Shown: positions 49,491 to 57,223 of the stretch, piece by piece
How positions within the stretch are numbered: the first letter of the stretch is position 1
Layout: every line of letters starts with the position of its first letter
From: Tenacibaculum aquimarinum
GTDB taxonomy: Bacteria > Bacteroidota > Bacteroidia > Flavobacteriales > Flavobacteriaceae
NCBI RefSeq assembly: GCF_022478115.1
Contig: NZ_JAKGSC010000007.1
Coordinates: 45,536 to 109,535 of the forward strand
Length of the DNA: 64,000 nucleotides
Direction of reading: 5' to 3'
Translations under genes and position numbers: made by a program
The notes under the pieces: model-generated
Databases searched by the model: none
What the model was told of the DNA's origin: nothing
What the model saw: the letters and a program-made list of their open reading frames with translations, nothing else

Positions 49491-50975
49491 TTAACTGTAA
49501 GAACTAATAATATTGGCTACTGTAACTGCAATTTTTTTATACTTTTCTTGTTTTTCCAATCTTGTAGGTTCAGCGGTTCTTTCTGAACAATTTTCTACAG
49601 CACAAGTTTCGCAAGTTACACCAACTAATTTCTTTTCAAAGGTGTCTTCTCTAAGGAAGTTTAGTTTCTTTTTAAGGTTTGCAGATAATAACATTCCAAT
49701 GCTTACACTTCTGTTTATGTCTTCTTTAAAAGGATCTTTTGTTGCAGAGGACAACACTAAGTATTCATTCTTCTGATTCACATAAGAAGATATTTGTGCT
49801 CCAAATTCAGGTCTTGTTTTAGAAGATTTTTCTAAATCTTGTATAGTTTTTATTGATATCCAGCGTCTGCAATAATGTTCGTTATTTCTGTTTGCGTGAG
49901 GTGCTTGTTGTTGGGTAATGTGTAATTCTTTGTTAAGTCTAAATTCGGGTGAGTTTAATTTATGAGTAAAACGTAAGAAAAACAGATTTTTTATATTGTA
50001 ATATTTTGGTAATATGTTTGTTAATCGTTGGTAGAAAGTTTCATGAGAACAGTTAAAATGTTTAATTATTTTATGCAATTCTAAAGGTTTCCATTCTTCT
50101 AAAGAAAAGAATGTAGTTAATTTTTCATTTAATGATTTCCTTGGAATAATTAAGGCGCCAGCAAAATAAGAGGCAATAAAATTATTTAATACTTGATCGA
50201 AGTTTTCAAATTTTATCCAAGGAAAAGTGAATAGTCTGTCGTTAATATTTAGGAAGTTGTAGGCTAATTCTTTTGCATAAATAAAAGTTTTTTGGGCTTC
50301 AGAAATAGTACTATCTATTAATAGTATTTTCTTTTGTGGAATAAATATATTTCTTAATTCCCCTAAATTTTCATGCTTTCTTAATTCTTCATCATTTATT
50401 GTATAGCCGTATTCTTCTGTTAAAATGTCTTCTAAATCAGTAGAAGTTATTCTTTTATTTAGGTTTAAATGATAAGATTCTGCAAATTTTTCTACATCAT
50501 TTTCTATATCTTCAAAATAATTACTGTGTGCTTCTTGATAAGAACGGAGAGAAGCTAAAAAGAAACTTTCTCTGGTTAGGTTGTAGTTTTGAGCAATCTT
50601 AATTATTGTACTTATAAAGGCATTTACCTTTGCAGGAGCGTTGGCTACAATATCAATTAAGTTGTTCTCTTTTATGCCGAATAGGTCTAGTGGAATTTCC
50701 TTTAAAATTTTAGATTGTAAAATTTCTCCAATGGGAGCAAGGTTTTTATCTAGTTTTAGCGAAACTAAATTGTCATAAGGAACATCTAGTCTTTCGGAAA
50801 GAATTAAGATTTTATCCGTTTTAGGGTATTTTTTTCCTTTTTCAATTTCGTTTAAATACGATTTTGATAAACCAGATAATTTTGATAAACCAAACAGCGA
50901 TAAATTTTTATCAGTTCTAATTTGTTTAAGTTTTAAGCCAAAAATTAGTCTAATATACTCGTCTTCTATAATCAT
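49491..50975 (-). CDS. ScfR/RamB-like XRE transcriptional regulator
   Basis: A 494-residue regulator. An N-terminal XRE helix-turn-helix (about residues 10-65, LKLKQIRTDKNLSLFGLSKL, SGLSKSYLNEIEKGKKYPK) is followed by an IrrE/ImmA-like middle domain. The C-terminal DUF2083-type domain carries a Cys cluster (CETCAVENC, near residue 455). This architecture is shared with RamB and ScfR-type regulators of acetate, propionate and glyoxylate metabolism, which sense acyl-CoA-related signals. It is divergent from aceB and aceA, its most likely targets. A TATATTTG box ends five bases before the ATG, so the mRNA may be nearly leaderless. Confidence 0.9.
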   Translation of the reverse strand: MIIEDEYIRLIFGLKLKQIRTDKNLSLFGLSKLSGLSKSYLNEIEKGKKYPKTDKILILSERLDVPYDNLVSLKLDKNLAPIGEILQSKILKEIPLDLFGIKENNLIDIVANAPAKVNAFISTIIKIAQNYNLTRESFFLASLRSYQEAHSNYFEDIENDVEKFAESYHLNLNKRITSTDLEDILTEEYGYTINDEELRKHENLGELRNIFIPQKKILLIDSTISEAQKTFIYAKELAYNFLNINDRLFTFPWIKFENFDQVLNNFIASYFAGALIIPRKSLNEKLTTFFSLEEWKPLELHKIIKHFNCSHETFYQRLTNILPKYYNIKNLFFLRFTHKLNSPEFRLNKELHITQQQAPHANRNNEHYCRRWISIKTIQDLEKSSKTRPEFGAQISSYVNQKNEYLVLSSATKDPFKEDINRSVSIGMLLSANLKKKLNFLREDTFEKKLVGVTCETCAVENCSERTAEPTRLEKQEKYKKIAVTVANIISSYS

Positions 50976-50979
50976 AATT

Positions 50980-50987
50980 CAAATATA
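50980..50987 (-). promoter_or_regulatory. TANNTTTG box of the ScfR/RamB-like gene
   Basis: On the minus strand TATATTTG matches the consensus exactly and ends four bases before the ATG at 50975, which would place the transcription start at or next to the start codon. No TTG is seen at the -33 position. A TTAGCGAA half site lies just upstream. Confidence 0.5.
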
Positions 50988-50994
50988 ATACTTA

Positions 50995-51045
50995 TTAGCG
51001 AATATATAAATTTTATCTTTTTTTTAAATTTAGCGAACGTTCGCT
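50995..51045. promoter_or_regulatory. Candidate operator of the glyoxylate-shunt control region
   Basis: A perfect 14-bp palindrome AGCGAACGTTCGCT lies at 51032-51045. Its left half, extended as TTAGCGAA (51030-51037), recurs at 50995-51002. The palindrome touches the predicted -33 element of aceB, while the half site sits just upstream of the regulator's own -7 box. This layout suits a regulator that controls both itself and aceBA. The GC-bearing palindrome stands out in a very AT-rich background. Confidence 0.55.
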
Positions 51046-51075
51046 TGTGGCGTTCAAAAATATTTTATATCATTG
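51045..51075 (+). promoter_or_regulatory. Candidate aceB promoter
   Basis: TTG at 51045-51047, a 20-base spacer, and TATCATTG at 51068-51075 (one mismatch to TANNTTTG) fit the Bacteroidota -33/-7 layout. Transcription would start about 25 bases before the aceB ATG. The -33 TTG overlaps the last base of the palindrome. Confidence 0.5.
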
Positions 51076-51104
51076 TGGTGTAGAAATCAGTAAAACATAA
51101 AAAA

Positions 51105-52700
51105 ATGGAACAAGCTACAGCATTAAAAGGGATTAAATTCGTAGGGTTTTCTCAAGAAGAGTATCAAAGTATTTTAACTTTAGAAGCGAATGTTTTTTTG
51201 GTTGAATTACATAACAAGTTTAATTCAAGAAGATTAGAGTTGTTAAAAGGAAGAGAAGTCTCGCAAGCTTTTTTTGATGCAGGAAATTTCCCTTCTTTTT
51301 TAGAGGAGACAAAAGAGGTTAGAGAATCTGATTGGGTTTGTGCTCCTTTACCTGAAGATTTGTTGGATAGAAGAGTAGAAATTACAGGTCCTGTTGATAG
51401 AAAAATGGTTATAAATGCATTGAATTCTGGTGCAAAAACTTTTATGGCAGATTTTGAGGACAGTAATTCTCCAAACATCGAAAATAATTTAGGAGGGCAA
51501 ATTAATTTGCGAGATGCAATTAATAAGACTATTTCATTTTACAATGAGAAAAAAGATAAAACTTATTCTTTAAATGAAGATACAGCAACGTTATTGGTGC
51601 GTCCAAGAGGTTTGCATTTAAATGAAAAACATTTATTAATTGATGGTGAAGAAATGTCAGGTTCTTTAGTAGATTTTGGATTATTCTTTTTTCACAATAT
51701 TAAAACATTACTAGAACAAGGTTCGGCAACCTACTTTTATCTGCCAAAATTAGAGCATTATTTAGAGGCTCGTTTTTGGAATGATGTTTTTGTGTTTGCG
51801 CAAGATTATTTATCAATTCCGCAGAAAACAATAAAAGCTACGGTTTTAGTAGAAACAATTACAGCGAGTTTTCAGTTAGATGAAATTATATATGAATTAA
51901 GAAATCATATGGCTGGTTTAAACTGTGGTCGTTGGGATTATATTTTTTCATACATCAAAAAGTTTAGAAATCATAAAGGATTTATGGTTCCAAATAGAGA
52001 TCAAGTAACCATGAATTCGCCATTTATGAAAGCATATTCTTTATTGGTTATTCAAAAATGTCACAAGAGAAATGTACATGCAATGGGCGGAATGGCGGCT
52101 CAGATTCCAATTAAAAATGATGAAGAAGCAAACAATGCGGCTTTTGCAAAAGTATTTAATGATAAGGAGCAGGAAGTTAAAAATGGACATGACGGAACTT
52201 GGGTTGCACATCCAGGATTGGTAAAAGTAGCAATGGATGTTTTTAATAAAAATATGCCAACTAAAAATCAAATTCATATTAAAAGAAGTGATGTAAAAGT
52301 TTCTGAAAAAGATTTGGTTGAAATGCCAAAAGGAACAATTACTGAAGCTGGAATTAGAAAAAATATTAACGTTGGAATTCTGTATATAGAAAGTTGGTTG
52401 CGTGGAAATGGAGCAGCGGCTTTGTATAACTTAATGGAAGATGCAGCAACTGCAGAAATATCAAGAACACAAGTGTGGCTATGGTTGCAGAATCAAATTA
52501 CAATAGATAGTGGAGAGACTTTTAATTTAAAGAATTATGAAAAAATCAAACATCAGGAGATTGAAAAAATTAAAAATTATGTTGGTCAGGATAGATTCGA
52601 TAATGGTAAATTCAAAAAAGCAATACAGTTATTTGACGAGCTTGTTTTAACCGAGAAATTTGAAGAATTCTTAACGCTATCAGCATATAGACAGATTTAA
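51105..52700 (+). CDS. aceB: Malate synthase A
   Basis: Condenses glyoxylate with acetyl-CoA to malate, the second step of the glyoxylate shunt. It has 531 residues, the normal isoform A length. Family blocks are visible: FMADFEDSNSPNIENN, LLVRPRGLHLNEKHL, ETITASFQLDEIIYELR, GLNCGRWDYIFSYIKK and VHAMGGMAAQIPIK. It is divergent from the ScfR/RamB-like regulator and 86 bases upstream of aceA on the same strand, so growth on acetate, fatty acids or other two-carbon sources is implied. Confidence 0.98.
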   Translation: MEQATALKGIKFVGFSQEEYQSILTLEANVFLVELHNKFNSRRLELLKGREVSQAFFDAGNFPSFLEETKEVRESDWVCAPLPEDLLDRRVEITGPVDRKMVINALNSGAKTFMADFEDSNSPNIENNLGGQINLRDAINKTISFYNEKKDKTYSLNEDTATLLVRPRGLHLNEKHLLIDGEEMSGSLVDFGLFFFHNIKTLLEQGSATYFYLPKLEHYLEARFWNDVFVFAQDYLSIPQKTIKATVLVETITASFQLDEIIYELRNHMAGLNCGRWDYIFSYIKKFRNHKGFMVPNRDQVTMNSPFMKAYSLLVIQKCHKRNVHAMGGMAAQIPIKNDEEANNAAFAKVFNDKEQEVKNGHDGTWVAHPGLVKVAMDVFNKNMPTKNQIHIKRSDVKVSEKDLVEMPKGTITEAGIRKNINVGILYIESWLRGNGAAALYNLMEDAATAEISRTQVWLWLQNQITIDSGETFNLKNYEKIKHQEIEKIKNYVGQDRFDNGKFKKAIQLFDELVLTEKFEEFLTLSAYRQI

Positions 52701-52713
52701 TATAAAAAAAGTG

Positions 52714-52744
52714 TCTCGCAACTACGGCAATAGATTGCGAGACG
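52714..52744 (+). promoter_or_regulatory. Intercistronic hairpin between aceB and aceA
   Basis: GTCTCGCAA pairs with TTGCGAGAC (9 bp) around a 13-base loop, 14 bases after the aceB stop. No T-run follows, so it is more likely an mRNA-processing or stability element than a terminator. Confidence 0.6.
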
Positions 52745-52786
52745 TAATTATCAAAATATAGAAACCTTAATAATCAAAGCAAAATT

Positions 52787-54391
52787 ATGAAAAATTTAGC
52801 ACAAACAAATTATAGTTCAGCATTAGAAACAGTAAGAAATTTAAAAGCAAAATATGGTAATTCTTGGAATGCAATAAATTCTGAAAGTGCTGCAAGAATG
52901 GCAACTCAAAATCGTTTTAAAACTGGTTTAGATATCGCTAAATATACAGCGGCTATCATGAGAAAAGACATGGCAGAATACGATGCAGATTCATCTAATT
53001 ACACACAATCTTTAGGTTGCTGGCATGGTTTTGTGGCACAGCAAAAAATGATTGCAGTTAAAAAACATCATAAGACTACTAATAAAAGTTACTTGTATTT
53101 ATCAGGTTGGATGGTTGCTGCATTGCGTTCTGAATTTGGACCATTACCAGATCAATCAATGCACGAGAAAACTGCTGTGCCTAGTTTAATTGCAGAAATT
53201 TATGACTTTTTACGTCAAGCAGATGCAATTGAATTAAACGATTTATTCCGAAGAAAAGAAAACGGAGAAGATGTACAAGATCAAATAGATAATTTTGAAA
53301 CGCATATTGTGCCAATTATTGCAGATATCGATGCAGGTTTTGGTAATGAAGAAGCAACGTATTTGTTAACTAAAAAAATGATTGAAGCTGGTGCGTGTGC
53401 AATTCAGATTGAAAATCAGGTTTCAGATGCCAAACAATGTGGTCATCAAGATGGAAAAGTAACGGTTCCACATGAAGATTTTATCGCTAAGTTAAATGCA
53501 ATTCGTTATGCGTTTTTAGAATTAGGTGTAGAAGATGGAGTTATTGTAGCAAGAACAGATTCGGAAGGAGCAGGATTAACTCAGAAATTACCAGTTAGTC
53601 AAGAGCCTGGAGATTTAGCTTCACAATATTTAGCTTTTGTTGAAGCAGAAGAGATTGCAATAGATGAAGCAAGAGAAGACGATGTTTTATTAAAAAGAGA
53701 TGGCAAATTAGTACGTCCGGTAAGATTGCCAAACGGATTGTATAAATTTAAAGATGGCTCTAATATTGATAGAGTTGTTTTGGATTGTATTACAAGTTTA
53801 CAAAACGGAGCTGATTTATTATGGATAGAAACGCCAACACCAAACGTAAAGCAAATTGCACATATGGTAAATAGAGTTAAAGAAGTAGTACCAAATGCTA
53901 AGTTGGTTTATAATAATTCGCCTTCTTTTAACTGGACGTTAAATTTCCGTAACCAAGCGTATGATGAAATGTTAGCAGATGGAGAAAATATGTCGGAATA
54001 TGATAGAAATAACTTAATGGACGCAGAGTATGATGGTTCAGAATTATGTCATCTAGCGGATGAGAAAATTAAAACTTTTCAAATAGATGGCGCAAGAGAA
54101 GCTGGTATTTTTCATCACTTAATTACGTTACCAACGTATCATACAACTGCTTTGCATATGAACGATTTAACACAAGGATACTTTGGTGAAGAAGGAATGT
54201 TGGCCTATGTAAAAGGTGTGCAAAGACAAGAAATTAGAAAAGGAGTTTCTTGTGTAAAACACCAAAGAATGGCAGGTTCAGATTTAGGAGACGATCATAA
54301 AACATTCTTCGCAGGAGATAAGGCTTTAAAGGCTGGTGGAGAAAATAATACTTCTAATCAATTTGAAGTAAAAGAAAAACAAGTAGCATAA
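52787..54391 (+). CDS. aceA: Isocitrate lyase
   Basis: Splits isocitrate to glyoxylate and succinate. It has 534 residues, about 100 longer than the E. coli enzyme, matching the long subfamily seen for example in Pseudomonas. The catalytic loop is KQCGH (216-220, Cys218) and not KKCGH, which is normal for that subfamily. IADIDAGFGNEEATYLL, VIVARTDSEGAGLT and NNSPSFNWTLN are conserved. It follows aceB and is followed by two terminators. Confidence 0.97.
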   Translation: MKNLAQTNYSSALETVRNLKAKYGNSWNAINSESAARMATQNRFKTGLDIAKYTAAIMRKDMAEYDADSSNYTQSLGCWHGFVAQQKMIAVKKHHKTTNKSYLYLSGWMVAALRSEFGPLPDQSMHEKTAVPSLIAEIYDFLRQADAIELNDLFRRKENGEDVQDQIDNFETHIVPIIADIDAGFGNEEATYLLTKKMIEAGACAIQIENQVSDAKQCGHQDGKVTVPHEDFIAKLNAIRYAFLELGVEDGVIVARTDSEGAGLTQKLPVSQEPGDLASQYLAFVEAEEIAIDEAREDDVLLKRDGKLVRPVRLPNGLYKFKDGSNIDRVVLDCITSLQNGADLLWIETPTPNVKQIAHMVNRVKEVVPNAKLVYNNSPSFNWTLNFRNQAYDEMLADGENMSEYDRNNLMDAEYDGSELCHLADEKIKTFQIDGAREAGIFHHLITLPTYHTTALHMNDLTQGYFGEEGMLAYVKGVQRQEIRKGVSCVKHQRMAGSDLGDDHKTFFAGDKALKAGGENNTSNQFEVKEKQVA

Positions 54392-54417
54392 ATTTTAATT
54401 CTATTTCGGTAGAATAC

Positions 54418-54472
54418 AATTCCCGCTGTTGTTTTTTTTAGTTGTTTGTTTAAAACGATGCGGGAATTTTTT
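54418..54472 (+). terminator. Long-loop terminator after aceA
   Basis: AATTCCCGC pairs with GCGGGAATT around a loop of about 33 bases and is followed by TTTT. It starts 27 bases after the aceA stop. The long loop makes it weaker than the next one. Confidence 0.6.
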
Positions 54473-54520
54473 AAGATAAGTTTACATAAATTTAGCTGTT
54501 TGTAAATTTTATTTGAAGCG

Positions 54521-54556
54521 AAAACACCACTATTTTTAGTGGTGTTTTATTTTTTA
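54521..54556 (+). terminator. Second terminator after aceA
   Basis: The perfect stem AAAACACCACTA/TAGTGGTGTTTT with a 4-base loop is followed by ATTTTTT. It should insulate the module that starts at 54681 from aceBA transcription. Apart from these two terminators, nothing else is seen in the 289-base gap. Confidence 0.85.
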
Positions 54557-54680
54557 TCTAAATATTTGTAACAATTCTTATAAAAAATCTACATATATCT
54601 ATAGAAATGTTGTTATAAATTAAATTTTTTAACGAAATTGCTTGTCTTAAAATTGTTCAATTAAAAAACACTACACAAAT

Positions 54681-56021
54681 ATGTCTGATGATTTTGATTT
54701 ATTAGAAACTAACACAAACGAGAAAACTGAAAAAGTTGATGTAAACTGGGGGAAAGCAATCGATACGATGAAATCCAAACTGTCTCAAGAAGAAGACCCA
54801 CAAAGACGTCAAAAAATACTGAATGCAACATTAGATGATGTTGTACATATGGCAGAAAAAGACAGAACAACACTTTTAGACGCTATTAAAGACTTAACAG
54901 ATTACCAAGATGAAGTAGGAATCATTTTTGAGAAATTTTCATCTTTAAATCCTGAAGAACAAAAAATTATTGACGATGCTCAAAAAGCATTAGAAAGAGC
55001 AAGAATAGAATTAGAAGACGCAGAGAACAAGCCAGATACTTGGTGGAATAACCTTTGGGGACGAAAATCTAAAATTAAAAAAGAGCAAGCACAGTTTAAA
55101 GAAGCAGAAAAAGTACGTGCAGGAGCAGATAATAAAGCAAAAGCTAAGTTTCAGCAACGTATAGAAAGTGCAGATGTGCAAACTTTGTTAAGTGAGCTTT
55201 CTTATAAATCTCAAGCAGCGGTAACGCGTTTAAAAAACCGTGAGGTAGAAATTAAAGAAGTAGAAGAAAAGCTAAAAGATGCAATTGTAGAAGCTTCTAA
55301 AAATCATACAAAAGCCTTAGAGAAGAAAGCAGAAACAGAAACTAAATTAGAAGAGCAATATGCGTTGTTAAAACAAGCACGTCAAGCTTTAGAAGAAGTT
55401 TCAGACAAACAATCTGCAGAATATTCAGAAGCATTGTCTAAAGTTACAACTATTGAGCAAAAAGTAGAAGAATTAGAAGGTCTTAAAAATGCCTACACAA
55501 CACTTGCTGCTTCTAAAGATAGTTTTGTACACAAACATAATTTAACCATTAAAGTATTAACATCTTTACGTTCAAACTTACAAACGCATAGAGCAAAATT
55601 AAAGTCAGATACAGACGAACGTCTTAAATATTACGACGGTTATGTTGTGGCGTTAAAAGCAAGAACAGATCAAGAATTTGCTGCAATTTTAGAACATTTA
55701 GGTGTAAAAACGGATGAGCATATTGGAGAAACTTTAGCATCTATGCATACAGCAAGTGCAAAAGCACGTCAAGAAATGATGGACAATATTCCAGTTCACG
55801 AGAAAGTTATGCAAGGTGTTTATAGCACGTACGCAGAGGCTTTACAAGAAATTAGAGCAAAAGATTCTAAGATTCAGGCAAACTTCGCAGAGCGTTATGG
55901 TATCGATATGAAAGAAATTTTCGAAGACTATTATAAAGCTGACGGAGAAGCACCTTCAGGAGATGGTGAACCAGCAAACGATCCAAAACCAGAAGCTAGC
56001 AACGACGATCTTTTGGGTTAA
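54681..56021 (+). CDS. Acidic coiled-coil protein, first gene of the AAA module
   Basis: A soluble, almost wholly helical protein of 446 residues with long coiled-coil stretches (about residues 92-118 and 185-285). A tryptophan-rich break WWNNLWGRK (121-129) could bind membrane or a partner. Similar acidic DLL-type motifs occur at the two ends, DDFDLLE (3-9) and NDDLLG (441-446), joined to the core by flexible tails. In general style it recalls TelA-like or PspA/ESCRT-like helical proteins, but I see no diagnostic signature and do not assign a family. A structured repeat begins eight bases after the stop, and the AAA ATPase lies two genes on. Confidence 0.85.
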   Translation: MSDDFDLLETNTNEKTEKVDVNWGKAIDTMKSKLSQEEDPQRRQKILNATLDDVVHMAEKDRTTLLDAIKDLTDYQDEVGIIFEKFSSLNPEEQKIIDDAQKALERARIELEDAENKPDTWWNNLWGRKSKIKKEQAQFKEAEKVRAGADNKAKAKFQQRIESADVQTLLSELSYKSQAAVTRLKNREVEIKEVEEKLKDAIVEASKNHTKALEKKAETETKLEEQYALLKQARQALEEVSDKQSAEYSEALSKVTTIEQKVEELEGLKNAYTTLAASKDSFVHKHNLTIKVLTSLRSNLQTHRAKLKSDTDERLKYYDGYVVALKARTDQEFAAILEHLGVKTDEHIGETLASMHTASAKARQEMMDNIPVHEKVMQGVYSTYAEALQEIRAKDSKIQANFAERYGIDMKEIFEDYYKADGEAPSGDGEPANDPKPEASNDDLLG

Positions 56022-56029
56022 AATAAGTA

Positions 56030-56126
56030 GGGCGTTACCTTCTTTTGAGAAAAACAAAAGAAGGTCAGGCTTTACATTATATCTTTTTCTGAAAAAGAAA
56101 AAGGATGTCATTTCAATCCTTAACGC
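56030..56126 (+). repeat. Flavobacterial structured intergenic repeat, copy 3 (subtype A)
   Basis: It begins GGGCGTTACC and ends TTCAATCCTTAACGC. A perfect 10-bp hairpin (CCTTCTTTTG/CAAAAGAAGG) forms the first arm, then GTCAGGCTTTACA, then a second hairpin ATATCTTTTTCT/AAGAAAAAGGAT. The closing arms GGCGTTA and TAACGC pair. It is in sense orientation, eight bases after the stop of the coiled-coil gene. Confidence 0.87.
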
Positions 56127-56168
56127 GAATGAATGTTCGTAATAATTAGAGAAAATAGTGTCTTAAAA

Positions 56169-57215
56169 ATGATTACAACACCATTAGATTCTGCAACTTT
56201 AGATTCCAAAGAACAATATGTTTTCTATCATAAAATGGTAGATTTTGCGCTGAAAGAATTACTAGTTAATGTACAAAGACAAGATTTGTGCAATCAGCAA
56301 GAACTTACTTTTTTCAAACAATATTCAGACTTATTATTGTATTCAATTGAAGCAATGCGAGTAAAATATATGTATGATGAAGAGGATAATATGAAAGTAG
56401 ATTTAACCGAATCTGGTTTTCCAAATTATCTTGAATTCAGGTATTTGTATAACGATTTAGAGCTTAAAAAAGAATTTTTATCAAAGCTAAACGATTCATA
56501 TTCTATAAAAAATGAGTTCTTAGATACACTATTAAGAAAAAAAGAACCTATTAAAAGAAGTCGTTTGTTTCAAGCAGCTTCAATTGTGTATTATTCATCT
56601 GTAAATCAGCAATATATTTATAACAGATTTGTTCAAGGAAAAATTTTAAACTCACCAGAAAATAGTCATGGAGAATTAATGACAAGTTGGAGTTTTTATG
56701 ATGTTTCACATAATAGACCCTTTATCTGTTTTATGTATTTCGATTATGAAGGTAAACGTGTAAATGATTATAAAGACAAAATTTATGAAGTCTTAAAAGA
56801 AAGTGCCGATAGAGAAATGTCTTTAGATACAATGGCATATAATATAGACAGAAAATTACCAGATATTCATCCAAAGCATATAAAAAGAATCGATTTAGGT
56901 CCGTTACACAACGTATTTGCAAAAGATGAAAACGAAATTACACACGCAATTCTAGAAGGAATTGCAAAGAAAGAAATACCATTAGAAAGTTATGCATTGT
57001 CTTTGAAAATTGATGAGGTTTTCTCTGGAGATACGTTTAAAGAAGGCGGATTTTTCTCAAAACAAACCATGCAAAAATGGAATGAAGTCGAGCAAAAAAA
57101 ATACGTTTTTGCTCCACACAGAATTATACAATTATTGCACAATAAAACACCAGAAATATTGAATAAATTGGTAAAACAGCCAATACAAGTTTCTGATTTA
57201 AAAATTGATATTTAG
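56169..57215 (+). CDS. Soluble protein of unknown function in the AAA module
   Basis: A 348-residue protein with no signal peptide or membrane helix. I chose the ATG at 56169 (MITTPLDSATLDSKEQYVFY) because the longer reading from 56133 starts at the edge of the repeat element and adds an unlikely N-terminus. The first 120 residues are helical, followed by a mixed alpha/beta region (SWSFYDVSHNRPFICFMYFD). The C-terminus is KQPIQVSDLKIDI. I do not recognise a family. It ends eight bases before the AAA ATPase start, which implies tight co-expression and perhaps a direct partnership. Confidence 0.85.
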   Translation: MITTPLDSATLDSKEQYVFYHKMVDFALKELLVNVQRQDLCNQQELTFFKQYSDLLLYSIEAMRVKYMYDEEDNMKVDLTESGFPNYLEFRYLYNDLELKKEFLSKLNDSYSIKNEFLDTLLRKKEPIKRSRLFQAASIVYYSSVNQQYIYNRFVQGKILNSPENSHGELMTSWSFYDVSHNRPFICFMYFDYEGKRVNDYKDKIYEVLKESADREMSLDTMAYNIDRKLPDIHPKHIKRIDLGPLHNVFAKDENEITHAILEGIAKKEIPLESYALSLKIDEVFSGDTFKEGGFFSKQTMQKWNEVEQKKYVFAPHRIIQLLHNKTPEILNKLVKQPIQVSDLKIDI

Positions 57216-57223
57216 AAAAAAAC

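Noticed and set aside
49491..50975. Toxin-antitoxin interpretation of the XRE plus IrrE-like protein
   Set aside because: HTH and ImmA/IrrE-like domains occur in toxin-antitoxin systems, but the full-length DUF2083-type C-terminus and the divergent aceBA genes fit a ScfR/RamB-type metabolic regulator.
54681..56021. Identification of the coiled-coil protein as TelA (toxic anion resistance)
   Set aside because: General helical character is similar, but I see no diagnostic TelA sequence, and coiled-coil similarity is not specific.
56133..56168. Upstream ATG of the second gene of the AAA module
   Set aside because: It lies at the edge of the structured repeat and gives a poorly matching N-terminus. 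The ATG at 56169 is preferred.
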